Shown here one piece after another: positions 11,279-23,400 of a stretch of 64,000 nt of DNA. How positions within the stretch are numbered: position 1 is the first letter of the stretch; each line of letters starts with the position of its first letter. The notes under the pieces are model-generated. The model saw only the letters and a program-made list of their open reading frames with translations. It was not told the DNA's origin and did no database searches. A program made the position numbers and the translations under genes. Source of the stretch: Kryptolebias marmoratus (taxonomy: Eukaryota; Chordata; Actinopteri; Cyprinodontiformes; Rivulidae); NCBI RefSeq assembly GCF_001649575.2, contig NC_051441.1, positions 10,736,358 to 10,800,357 of the forward strand, given 5' to 3'.

Positions 11279-11857
11279 TCTGTGACCATAAAGGGTTTGC
11301 AATCTTTGTGCTGTGTGACCAAATAAATGCTTTTACTGTATAAGACTGTCTTCATTTGAACAGTCGGAAGCGTCTGTTGAAAGTCTGAGTCAAACCACTG
11401 ATTCTGCCCATGAAGCATTTGGATATATATTTTTTTTACTGTATCACAAACAATTATGTAGTATATTATACAAATACCTAGAAAGCTTGACCAAAACACG
11501 CACTTGTTTTTTTATATTCAAATGCATTTTATCACATTAAAGTCCTGTATTGTTACACAGTAGTAAGTTTTGTTAGAAATAAGTATTGTAATAGTATTGC
11601 GGTTCCTCGCAACACTTTTTGACCCTGTTTCGAGTTTTGCACTCACTGCAGTTCTTCACCTAAACAGGTGGCGTCGCTGCAGAGCAAATAATACCGATGC
11701 ACAGCTGCAACAACACCAGAAGAAGAGAGACCGGAAGTACATGCCTTCAACGCCGACGAAGATGCGAAGTTTATGCTATTCCACCTTACTTTTAAGCGAC
11801 TTTAGTTCGGCTCAGTAAGTGTTAAAGGAAACTTTAGATGAACGGAAGCTAACAGCG
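11279..11857 (+). repeat. Duplicated 5' flank of zinc-finger copy C
   Basis: This is the third copy of the upstream flank, matching 1-580 and 4805-5402. It starts TCTGTGACCATAAAGGG and ends with the same in-frame TAA before exon 1. It lacks the short extra segment seen in copy A. Confidence 0.75.
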
Positions 11858-14357
11858 ATGTGGAGACAGCGGGCTGAACAACGACTGGAAGCAGCAGTGG
11901 GAGAAATGTCCGGGTTTCTGGAAACATCAGCCGCAGATTTCATAGAACAACTGCAACAAAACAAAACCCTCTCTGCTGCTTTCAACCCCAGAGTTCGACT
12001 GCACAGATTAGGTTTGTCTAAATACAATCCTCCTTTTAAGTGTGATGATGTTAGTTAGAGTGACCAGATGACCCCGATTTTAACGTTTTATGGATGAAAA
12101 GAAAATATTGCGTGTAAACTGTTATTACGGGTGAATGACTGATTGTAGTGTAAATCGCTTTAGGGTCCTTGGACTAGATAAAGCTCCATACAAGTGTAAG
12201 CCATTTACCATTTACGGTAGGGTGACGATACGTCCCCGAATTGTGGGATTGTCCCTATTTTAGACGAGCTGTTCCCGGAAATTATATAATTTTAGCATTT
12301 TATGGAATGAGGTATATTTTATAGGCATGACACACCGCTCTACAGACCCGGGCCAATGTGCACCGAAAGCGACGGGTTTTTTTGCAACAGGTTTAATTTG
12401 TTCCATGAAAGAACTGACTGAAAGCTTCATATTTTTTTACCATCTTCTGGGAGTCAGTCATAAGGACCTCTGTTTTGTACTGATTTAGTTTCAGCAGGTT
12501 TTCTGACATCCAGCATTAGATGTTGTTTTGAGTCGAGCAGTGAACTCAACAATAACAGAAGTGATGTATGTGTGAATCTAAAGTTATAACTGTCCTTAAT
12601 GTTCATGTATTTCAGTGCTCCCTGCAGATGTTCAGCAGACGGAGCTGATTAAAGAAGAAGCTCCTGAAGAATGGAGGCCTGGTGTGGACCAACAGGACCA
12701 GCAGGACCCAGGGACCCTCCACATAAAGGAGGAGGAGGAACTGTGGACCAGTCTTGATGTAGAGCAGCTCAGTGTGAAGGAGGAGGCTGATGACACAAAG
12801 TTTTCCTGCACTGCAGATCCTTTGAAGAGTGAGGATGATGAAGAGAAACCTTTGTTCTTACAGCTTCATCAGCACCAAGTGGAGGAGGGAGATCTTCCAA
12901 CCAGCAGCTCAGCTGACCAGATGACAGCAGCAGCTGGTGGAGAGGTCTGTGGAGGAGCAGAAACTATCAGGAATCCAGATCTCTCTACTCATGATGATGA
13001 GTCCAGCTCTTCACAAACTGAAGTCAGTGAGGAAGGTGAAGATGATGAAGAATTACATGAACCTGACTTTCAGCTGAAAGACTTATCAGACCTTGGATCA
13101 GAACCTGAAGACAGTGACTGGAAGAAGAGCAGGGCTCCTGAGACAGGTGAAAACGCTGTCAACACGCCTCACAGCTTTTCTGACTGTGGTAAACAATTTT
13201 ACACGACACGTCATTCAAGAACAATGTCTTCAAGTTGTTTGGTGAATAAGAAATGTTACAGAGACAAGAAATCTGGTAGGTCAAGCAGGAAAATCCAGTC
13301 AAGACAGAAATCATTTAGTTGTGATAACTGTGGAAAAAGATTTGACAACAAGTCAAATTTAAAGAGACATATGAGAATCCACACAGGACATAAACCATTT
13401 GCTTGTGATCTTTGTGGACAAAGGTTTGGATACAAGACAGTTTTAAAAGTACACATGAGAATCCACACAGGACATAAACCATTTGCTTGTGATCTTTGTG
13501 GACAAAGGTTTGGATACAAGACAATTTTAAAAGTACACATGATAATTCACACAGGACAAAAACCATTTGCTTGTGGTGTTTGTAAAAGAAGCTTTGGAGA
13601 CAAGTCATCTTTAAACAGACACAGGAGAATTCACACAGGACAGAAACCATATGCTTGTGATCTTTGTGGACAAAGGTTTGGACAAAAGTCAACTTTAAAC
13701 ACACACATGATAATCCACACAGGACAGAAACCATTTGCTTGTGTTGTTTGTAAAAAAAGCTTTGGAGACAAGTCAACTTTAAACAGACACATTTTAAGCC
13801 ACACAGGACAGAAACCGTTTGCTTGTGGTGTTTGTGAAAAAAGCTTTACACAAAAATCCGTTTTAAACAACCACATGATAATCCACACAGGACAGAAACC
13901 ATTTGCCTGTGGTGTTTGTATGAAAAGCTTTGGATACGAGTCAAGTTTAAACACACACATGATTATCCACACAGGACAGAAACCATTCGCTTGTGGTGTT
14001 TGTGAAGAAAGGTTTAGACACAAGTCAGGTTTAAATGACCACATGATAATCCACACAAGACAAAAACCATTTGCTTGTGGGGTTTGTGAAAAAAGGTTTG
14101 GACGCAAGTCAAATTTGAAAACTCACATGATAATCCACACAGGACAGAAACCATTTGCTTGTGATGTTTGTGAAAAAAGGTTTAGACACAAGTCAGCTTT
14201 AAACAGTCACATGATAATCCACACAGGACAGAAACCATTTGCTTGTGATGTTTGTGAAAAAAGGTTTGGACGCAAGTCAAGTTTAAACAGACACATGATA
14301 ATCCACAAAGGACAAAAAACGTTTTCTTGTGGTGTTTTTGAAAAAAGCTTTGAATAA
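11858..14357 (+). CDS. Fish-type C2H2 zinc-finger protein, copy C (12 fingers, 631 aa)
   Basis: Predicted join is 11858-12011 plus 12616-14357, giving 632 codons including the stop. The intron is 604 bp, phase 1, with donor TTAG|GTTTGT and acceptor TTTCAG. Residues 1-51 come from exon 1. Residues ~52-285 form an acidic linker with IKEEEELW and VKEEAD motifs. Twelve intact C2H2 fingers follow, starting near residue 287 with HTGQKP linkers. A thirteenth finger is broken by loss of its second cysteine (SCGVFEKSF) and a TAA at 14355, where copy A has CAA. Fingers 2 and 3 are near-identical 84-bp repeats. The intron and trailer match copy A and the exon 2 start matches copy B. It is probably a nuclear DNA-binding regulator; its target is unknown. 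Confidence 0.88.
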
Positions 14358-15294
14358 AAGTCAACTTTAAGCACACACACGATAATCCACACTGGAGGGG
14401 AAAACAGTTAAGATCTAAACATTCAGACAGATTTTTAAGACACTTAAGAGTTCACACAGGACAGAAACTAAACAGCTTCAGTATCTGTTGTTTAATAGTA
14501 TGTGAGCTGTGGAAAAATTGTTCATAATTGCTGTCATTTTTATATACAGTATTATAAGTGTTGTTAGAGATGTAACTTTAACAGCTATAAATATTATTTA
14601 TGTCATTATTTGGTATGTCTTCTTTACATATATGGTTTGCATGTTTATTTTTCTGAATATGGATTTTTTTTCTACGTTACACTGTGTTGGAACCATTGTT
14701 CAGTGCTATGTTGCACTGGGGACATTTTAAGTTGTTGCAACCCTCCTCCAAGAAAGCATGGCCCAGTCCCAATACTCGCACTACGCTCTACGCTCTCTGT
14801 GAAATGTGTACTCAGTCAAAGTGCACAGAAGGGTTACAAGCATGCAAAAATTGAGGAAATGGGAGAGTACTGGTTACGTGTTCGACTTGCGCTTCTGGGG
14901 CGTAACTGTGACATCCAACAGTCACACAACCGGTCAATGTTTTGGTATTTTAAGAAGGTGCCAGTACAATTTTAAAAAGTAAATTTTAAATTTAATTTTA
15001 AAAGAACTGAAACTGTAATAACATTGACTTGTGTTGTTAGGTGTAAATATGTGACGTGTTAAACATTCATTGTAAATCACAACAAAAAATGTATGCTACA
15101 TTTCAACTAATTCAATGCTGTGTGACTCATTTATTATTTGTATACACCACAACTCTCGCAAAAATGTTTTTTAAGTTAAAGTGCAGGGGCATAGATTTAA
15201 AAAGTATCGTAAATCAAAGGCAATGGTTAAGAACACATGCAATGTTTAAATGTCTCACCGACTCTTTCTTTAGGGTAGAAGAAAAAACTTGAAA
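14358..15294 (+). other. 3' flank of zinc-finger copy C
   Basis: It begins with the untranslated remainder of the thirteenth finger (the ACTGGAGGGGAAAACAG motif) and matches the trailer of copy A to about 14760. After that it differs from A, except for a ~40-bp block at 14940-14982 that is the reverse complement of 3385-3425. No gene is recognised. Confidence 0.55.
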
Positions 15295-15405
15295 AGAAAT
15301 GAGGTCTGGCAGTTTCAGATCAGCCTGTAGGGTGCTCCATGCCAAAGGGGTCAGCAAAGCTGAACGCTCTTTTCCTTAATTCAGTTCTGACATGAGGAAC
15401 TGAAA
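15295..15405 (-). mobile_element. Short non-LTR retrotransposon RT fragment
   Basis: Nearly identical to 9275-9400. On the - strand it encodes pieces of RT C-terminal sequence (TELGK and WSTLQADLKL motifs). It supports the view that the duplicated block extended at least this far behind copies B and C. Confidence 0.65.
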
Positions 15406-16942
15406 GATGGAAAACATTGTTAGACATTACACAAACATCTAGAAAACCTGACTAAAACACGCATTTGATTTGTTCCTTCAAATTTGTGAGTTTAAATGAA
15501 TTTCCTGTATTATTTTACAGCAAGTTTTATTATAATATTCTACACAGTTGCACTTAATTAGGAAGGCCACTTAAGATGAAGTTTACTATTTTCAATCATA
15601 ATATTAGAGGAGGGCACACAGTTTAACAGACGACAGTGCCCCGTCTATGAAAAATAAAGCCATACAAACACATTGAACTTTAATTATAAAAACAAATCAG
15701 ATAATGTGTGATCATCAAGTATGAAGAGGCTCCTCCAGGCTATCTGATCAAAATTTTGCCCCCTGTCAACAGAAAGTTACAATAACAGATCGGTCATTGG
15801 CTGCAAACCACGACACAATCCCTTACTGCGAGAGAACGCAAAACTACTGCAATAAAATGCAAAACATTGTAAGGGACCGCAATGATATTTATTTTTTGAC
15901 ATGACCATTAAGAGACTCCACAGATTTTGAATATTGAATGAACATTTTCGAGAGTGTAATGGAGAACTCTTCAAATTCTTAAAAACTTTTGTATATGAAA
16001 TTTTCTTCAGCATGCTTTCTTAATTTTAAAGTTGTAGCTACTGTTTTGCAAATTTTAGTTTGTAGCTGCTGTTTTGCTGGTTTTAGCTTTTAGCTAATTC
16101 TAAATTTCTGGGATAAAAGGTGATATATATTATTTAAAGGAATGCTAGGCCTTTTGTTCTTAAAAGTCTTAATACTTATGTTTTGTCTATAAATTATCCA
16201 AAATGGCATACACGTTTGTCCTGTATCCTTTAGAAATGCTTCTTTATGTCACTGAAAAACAAGAACAGAACTGAGCAAATCTGTGATTTTGTTTTACTAC
16301 ATTCACAGAACAGTGATTACTTAGGAGTCTTATAAGGTTTGAGTCAACCAGCATAAGTGTTGCTGGAAAAAAACAAATGTTAAATGTTATTAGAAATTTT
16401 GTTTCTTGTTCTTAATTTAAAACCTCTTGGGCGGATGGGGTCTTTCAATCCAAACTGATAGGTTTACTATTCATGGTGAGTGTAAAAACAAGGATTAACC
16501 AGCAGAGGATGCTATTATACAGAGCAGAGATTGGAGCTGAACCATTTTGTTTTAAATATTGAAGACATATTTTTATAAGTGAAAATAATTAAATATATTT
16601 GGGCCAGGTAAATCCAAGTCTTAACTTATCTTAAAAATAAAGAAAACAAACAAAAAAAAAACATTTGGATTCAAATTATTGTTATGTTTGTCATTTTTTC
16701 AATTTTCTTGGTATGTCCAACACAAACTTTACTGATTTTGGGACAAATGACTACTTATTATAATGTATTATTCTAACCTTTATAAAGCCACTGAGGACCT
16801 TTTTACGGTGAGCCTTTAAATGAAATACAATTAAAGGGTACCAACGTACTTTAATCATCCAAATATTTGGTCTTTAAACATTCTCAGTGTGCACAGAAAA
16901 GTATGCTTCAAACACACAAGGGTCACGATGCAAAAAAAAAAG

Positions 16943-16944
<2 letters not shown>

Positions 16945-16979
<35 letters not shown>
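16945..16979. repeat. (AT)n microsatellite
   Basis: An uninterrupted AT dinucleotide run of about 35 bases following an A-rich stretch. Confidence 0.95.
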
Positions 16980-16984
<5 letters not shown>

Positions 16985-18589
16985 TGCACACATACAAAGA
17001 ACCTTCACTCCATCTGTTTTATTCATGCAGATTAATCAAAAAAAACAGAAAGATTTTGGCCCATTGCTGCTTTCTCTCTTTGCAGTGCAATCAGAAACAC
17101 AACCCGTTCTAAATGTGTGTTCACTTGATCAAACAACGCTTGATGCAGTCTGCTGTGATCAATAGGAGAAGCTTGACAGCAAACAAACACACAGCAGCCT
17201 AAACAACAACAAACAAGCACAGACGCTCCTTACAGATCAGGTAAAACAGATGAGAGAAAATCTGTGTTGAGAAAAATATTCACCAAAGAGCTTTAAGAAA
17301 CTGTAACAGCTACAGCAAAAAAACAAAACAAAATCACAGAACCTGTGATTTAGCTTATTCAGAAGAGGTTATGAGGAACCATTTAAAGTTGCTGCATATT
17401 TCTTATCACACTATGATCATGTATTTGATTATTCCTGTTCAATAATCAAACACATGAAATGATAAAAGCTGCTAATACTAGGCCACAAAGACCTTGTTTT
17501 ACAGAACCAGTCTCTTCTCAGTGGTCATAATTTAATAGGATTGTTTGTGGGGGCAATGCAATTTACACACAGGGCCGTGGGGGCTTCAGTCTCAGCTGCA
17601 CTCGTGTTAAATGTCTCCATTTCCCAAGTCTAATAACGGAGGTATAATAGGTGCCCATTCAGACCAGCTGGTACCTGGTGCTGGACAGGGACAGAAGCTG
17701 GTGTGGCCAGCCCAGGGACACCAAAACCTGGACTAGGGTGAGTGGACAGAGAGCCTGTTCAGGCATGAAGAGCTGCAGTTGGATGTGTGACTGATTAAGA
17801 TTGTGGTAATTTCCCTTGGGTTTAAAGTGAAATCCAGCGTTGTCGCTTACTAGATGCATTTGCAGCATGTATGTATAAATGCACGTGTTGATAATCATGC
17901 ACATGTTGCGTTATAACAGTTTATATTTATTGTGTTTCTGCACACGGAAGCATGCAGGAGCATTCAGTACTGTATGCACTGGTTTGCAATCAGCAGGGCC
18001 GGAAAGCACACCCAATCATCCATCCATCACCTTCTCTGTTATGTTTTATTCAAGATCCTCCTCTCGTATGGTCTCTTTCATTCTTACTCCTATTTCTTCC
18101 CACTCCTCTCATTATTTTTTGAGTGCCAGCTTTTAATTGGTGGGTAACACAAAAGAAAGAGCAGCTCACAGCTCAGCCTCGATGACATACTCCTCTACAA
18201 ATCAATGGTCCTATTTCACAGGAACACAAAACAAAACACCTCAGGCATCACATAAGACTTTAATATTCCATGTCACCCAATGCTCGACATCTTTCTGAAA
18301 AAAATTTATAAATTTAAAACAAAATCCCTGAGATCTTTCACATGTTTGGGGTCTGAACTATCCTTCCTGGATTGTTCATCCTCTGATTCTCATCACTTGT
18401 TTCTTTACTTTTTAGGATCATATGAAAAGTGTGTCCCTTTTCATCAGAACTTTGATCAGGGGTAAAATGTCTCAACAATTTTCTGCAGACCTCCATGGTC
18501 TTTAGGCATGTCCATGGACCAAATGTTCAATCTGGTTAGAACCTGTTCAAAGTCCCTAGACAGTGTGTGTAATCATGATGTAATGAGTT

Positions 18590-18593
<4 letters not shown>

Positions 18594-18621
<28 letters not shown>
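18594..18621. repeat. (CA)n microsatellite
   Basis: An uninterrupted CA dinucleotide run of about 28 bases. Confidence 0.95.
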
Positions 18622-18867
18622 TGATGATCTGCAAACACGTGTCCTACAACTGACCTCATACACACCCTTTACCACAGGAAACAATGCAAACCGGGAGGAG
18701 GTCTTGGAACTGAACTATAGATACACTCCACTTGTTCTGGTTTGGTTTTGAAAACCATCTCTATTAAAAACAAACAAACAAACAAACAAAAATCTAAAAT
18801 GCAGACAAAGCAAAAACATCTACAAACAACACAAATATAGTAAAATCCAAATACAAGAAGATTAAAC

Positions 18868-19430
18868 TATTACCAAAAGTATTCACTCACCCATCCAAAT
18901 CACTGAATTCAGGTTTTTCAATCACTTCCACGGTCACAGGTGTGTAAAATGAAGCACCCAGGCATGCAGACTGCTTCTACAAACATTTGTGAAAGAATGG
19001 GTCGCTCTCAGGAGCTCAGTGAATTCCAGCGTGGTACCATGACAGGATGTTACCTGTGCAGTAAGTCCAGTTGTGAAATTTCCTTGCTACTAAATATTCC
19101 ACAGTCAACTCTTAGTGCTATTATAACAACGTGGTAGTAATTGGGAACGAGAGCAACTCAGCCACAAATTGGTAGGACACGTAAAATCACAGATCCGGCT
19201 CAGCAGATTCTGAGGTGCATAGTGCCCAGAGGTCACCAATGTTTTGCAGAGAAACAGCTACAGACCTCCAAACTTCATGTGGCCAGTGAAAGGAACTCTT
19301 AATGCTTCAGCAGACCAAGACATTTTGAAGAATTTCATACTTCCAATTTTGAGGGATCAGCTTGGGGATGGCTCTATCCGGTTCCAACATGACCTCACAG
19401 AACTGCACAAAGCAAAGTCCATTTTAAAAA
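18868..19430 (+). mobile_element. Internally deleted Tc1/mariner transposon
   Basis: The left part carries the terminal and subterminal sequence of a fish Tc1-like element (CAAAAGTATTCACTCACCCA). It then encodes the transposase N-terminus, with MGRSQELSEFQRG and LLNIPQSTLSAIITTW matching the first paired-type helix-turn-helix. After CTTCATGTGGCC the sequence jumps to the late catalytic region (GTLNASADQDIL, FQHDLTELHKA). Most of the DDE domain is missing, and stops interrupt the frame. The element is dead. The right terminus is not visible. Confidence 0.85.
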
Positions 19431-19646
19431 CTAGACAATATAATGAAAAGACAAAGGTTTGAACATTAATTTCTATACAGTGATTTCATAACTAGTGCCA
19501 TACAGAAATTTATTTGGAAATTTACTTAATATAAATTTATTGAAAGCTCATTCAAATTTAAGAAGTGTATTTTAATTACAAGATAAACACATATACATTT
19601 AAAACTGTGGCCATCAAAGAAAAATTCTTCTATTCTTTTTTTTTTT

Positions 19647-19910
19647 ACCTGCTTTAACCTGTGCAGGGTTGCAGGGAGCGGGAGTCTATCCCCGCAGTCA
19701 ATGGGTGAGAGTCGGTGTGTGTAAACTCACCATTTACACGCACAGGACCACCAGCTAACATAAGACATATTTATGAAGTGTGGGAGGAAACCGGAGCACT
19801 CGGAGAAAACCCACACATGCACACTTCATGCAGTAGGCTGGAGGTGGAAATAAAACCCAGGACCTTCTTGCAAGAAGACAGTAGTGCTAATCAGCCATTG
19901 TGCAGCTCTA
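19647..19910 (-). mobile_element. V-SINE fragment, reverse orientation
   Basis: On the - strand it carries the V-SINE core (GCATGTGTGGGTTTTCTCCG and CGGTTTCCTCCCACACTTC) and 3' blocks. It is more diverged than the copy at 9976-10312. The 5' tRNA-like part (plus-strand end near 19910) is recognisable but degenerate. Confidence 0.75.
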
Positions 19911-20046
19911 AAATAATAATAAAAAAATGTTTATTTTAAACAACCCAGCAGATACACACATACTTAATTTAGTGTGCCCAGTTTACTTAATATGCAGGTT
20001 TTTTTGACTGAAACTTGACCGCCATGCCTGCATAAACAAGCAAACC

Positions 20047-20235
20047 ATCCATTTTCTTTACCCGCTTCTTCTTTCCGGGTCTTGGGGAGCTGGTGCCTAT
20101 CTCCAGCCATCACTGTGTGAGAGGTGGGGGACACCCTGGACAAGTTGCAAGTCCATCACAGGGACACAGACAGACAAGACAAACAACCATTCATGCTCTC
20201 GCTCTCACTCACACCTAGGCACAATTTAGAGTTGA
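20047..20235 (-). mobile_element. V-SINE 3' fragment, reverse orientation
   Basis: Only the 3' half of the element is present: read on the - strand, the CACCTAGG..., GATGGACTTGCAACTTGTCC and GGCACCAGCTCCCC blocks in order. The tRNA-like head is missing. Confidence 0.75.
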
Positions 20236-20353
20236 CAACAAACTATTTTCAAAAATTGTGGAAGGGAACCCTCCATAGTGAATATTAGTTAAAATGGTGC
20301 CCAAACAGAAAGAGAATGTTTTGGTTTTAATTTGATTTTTTTTGGTGTCTTTC

Positions 20354-20368
20354 TTTATTTTTTTTATT
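20354..20368 (-). terminator. Poly(A) signals of the CEP290-like gene
   Basis: Two AATAAA hexamers on the - strand (20354-20359 and 20363-20368) lie about 50-60 bp beyond the TGA stop, in an A-rich tract. They could serve as poly(A) signals or be the remains of a retrocopy's tail. Confidence 0.5.
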
Positions 20369-20416
20369 AGTATTATTATTGAGAAAGGAGGACAGGTTGT
20401 GCCGGCTTGTTTACTT

Positions 20417-23400
20417 TCAGATCCTCCTCAGCGTACCACGAGTTCTAGTTTGAACTTTGAGTTTTCTATCTAGGGCATTTTTCTGTCTAACCAGTTTGGT
20501 GTGCAGATCGTTCAAAGAGTTGTATTTTTTTGCAAGAGCTTCATTCTCTTGTTCCTTCTCCTTTAAAGATTTTTGTAGCCTGTCCATTTTAGCTCTCCAG
20601 ACCCTAGTCATCTGTAGTTGAGTCTTTTTTTTATTCATTGCTAGCTGATCTTTTAAATAAGCCCCTGACCTGCTATTTGTTTGCACACTTTCAGTCCCCG
20701 GTTGTTTATTTCTGAGTTCTTGGATTTCTTGTTTGAGCCCCTTAATTTCATTTTGTTGTTCATTCTGTTCAATCTGAAGGCGTTTCAGGGATTTCTCACT
20801 TCTACAAATGTCTTGAGTAAGGCATTCCACTTTTTCTTTCAGGGCAGCATTGGAATCTGTGGCTGTTTTTACAGACTCCGCAACAGTTTCAAGTTTCTTA
20901 TTCATATTTTGAACTTGTACCGTTAGAGATGCTGTTTGCCTCTGAACCTGATTCTGTATATCAGGACTTTCAACTTCTTTTGGATGACTGGTTGAGGCCT
21001 GTTGCATTGTTTCAGTAGCCTGAAATTTTGCTCGTAGCTCCAACAAAGCTCTGCCAAGAGACTTGAGTTCTTTGTTTTTTTGTGTTAGCTGAGTTTGTAG
21101 TTCTTCTACACTGATGTTGCAGAGAGAGTTGGCTTTAACAGTATTCTGGACTTTCTGGCTAGTTTGGAGCTCTTGGATCATTTGCTCTGACTGAGTGGTC
21201 AGATTCCTAAAACGTGCACTTTCTGAAGCCAGTTGTTCATGCAACATTGTCAGTTCTTGGTCATGTTTATTTTTGAGATCATTTAGTTCAGTGTTAGATT
21301 GAAAAAGTAAATATTTGTATCTATCTATTGTGCTGTCTTTTTGGACAATCTGCTCCTGGAGATCCAGGATGTTCTGGTGAGCTGTGCTGAGGAGAGGGTT
21401 AGTTAATGACTGGTCTCTCTCACTAGAATTTAGGAGCTGAAAACGTAGGTCATTGATGACTTTATGATTGGACCAGATGTTATGGTCTACCTTTTTCAGA
21501 GCAGCGTCTTTCTTTTGTAACTTCTCCTCCAAATCTTTGCAAGTGGCCTGCATGACCAAAGTGGAACTGACACACTTTCTGATCCTATCTAAACCAAATG
21601 CTAACTGATTAGACACAGGTATCATATGATCCTGTGAAGTTCCTGCATCTTCACTACATATCGCCACAATGTTTAATATTTCATTTTGAAGTTTTTTGTA
21701 CTGATCTTGTTGATGGTCCAACTCCACATTTAATTTATTTAATGCAAGCTGATGTTCACATTTGATTTTCTGCATATTTTTTTCAAGTGAAAGAAGGGTT
21801 TGGTTTTTTTCATTTACAACGTTCTCAAGGTGCTTGATCAGTTCCCTGTCTTTTTCAAACACAGATTCTGCTCCTGTTTTATGTAAGTGATAATTTTTTG
21901 TCTTATTGCCCAAATCAATTTTCTTTTGTCCCTCAGTTCCATCTTTTGACGTGGAAACTAATTTTTCAAGCTTTTGAATTTTCAGTTTTAGCTCCTTGGC
22001 TATTTCCTCTGCTTTTATTCTCTCCTTTTCAGCCCTTTTCCCCTCCTCCTTGGTCTTTGCACTGTCCTCATAATATCTTAACATTTTTCCCTCAAATCTT
22101 GAGCACTCGCCCTGAAGCTTATGAACAATGATGCGAAGCTCCTCTTCTGATTTCTCCAACTCTTTAATTCTATTTTGATTGACACTACTCAGTGCGTTGT
22201 AGTTTGCTGGTTTGTTTCTCTGACCCTCCCTTCTTTTAGTCTCCATGTTTCTTTTTAACTCTTCATTCTCTGACTCTAACTCTAAATTACGCTTTTCCAC
22301 CTCCTTGAGAGAGTTTTTTAAGGTTTCACATGTGTTTTGGGCACGCTCAGCTCTCTGCTTGAACTCTATCATTTCTAAATCAGTGATTTGTTTTGAGGTG
22401 CATGACATTTTAACACTAATTGATGCCATGTCTGCCCTGCTAACGCCATTTGCTTCCTCAGCACTGTCCCATGCTTGGGCTATTTTGTAAAATTTTTTCT
22501 GTGAACTTTCTAGTTCCTTATGCAAATCAGTTATCTGTTCTTGAAGAGAGCAGTCCCGAACCTGACAGGTAGCTGTTTTCTCTGCAGGAGCAGTTTTTTT
22601 CTCCTTTGTTTGTTTCCATTCTTCTTTTTGATTCAGTCTTGTCTTATCAGTCTGTTCAGTCTCTTTGGTGAGAAATTTGTTTCCCACCTGTCTGCGGGTT
22701 CTGAGGTCCCTGGACTCTTTCAAAACTTCTTCTAGCCTGTGATTCAGAACTATTGTATGCGTCAAATCCTTGTTTTCTTCTAAAAGGTCCTTTATTCTCA
22801 TCTCAAGATTATTCATTACTCTTGCCATGTCCTCTGAATCTTTCATTTTGTGTTTACATTTCCACTCCTTATAGTCCTTAAAGGCCAAATTTAGGGCGTA
22901 GGTACCACATTTATAGTGGCTCAGTTTGATAGAAGCTTCAGCGAGAGACTCATCTTTTTCCTTTCCATCCAGTCTTAGCGCCTGCTCTGCTTGCTTTGCT
23001 CTAGTCTCTGCAGCTTCCAGCTTGGATTCCAGATTTTGTATATTGTTTAAGAGTCTCGACAATAGCTTGTTTTGTGTTATAGCTGTCTTTAGCTCATTAG
23101 TGAGCACAATATTTTCCTCAATTTCCTCTGTATACTTTTTCAGTTGCTCGTTTTGCAAGTTTATTAAATAATCTTTTTTATTAATGGCCTGCTTTAAGAG
23201 AGGAATATCATTTTCATATAATTCAGACATGGCTGAATCCAGCTGCTGCTTTAGGTCAGAAATCTCTTGGTCCTTCGCTTTGACTATTTTCATGCACTCC
23301 ATTTCTTTGGCTTTGATATCTGACTCTGTCATTCTATGAATGATTTGTTTTAGCCTTTGAACTTCGAACTTTGCCTGATCTCTTTCAATCTTTAGTTGGT

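Larger units (their letters stand above)
15406..18860. other. Gene-poor spacer with microsatellites
   Basis: AT-rich intergenic DNA between the zinc-finger array and the Tc1 relic. It holds an (AT)n tract at 16945-16979, a (CA)n tract at 18594-18621 and an (AAAC)n tract near 18769-18790. The short reading frames present show no recognisable protein motif. No RNA gene is seen. Confidence 0.6.
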
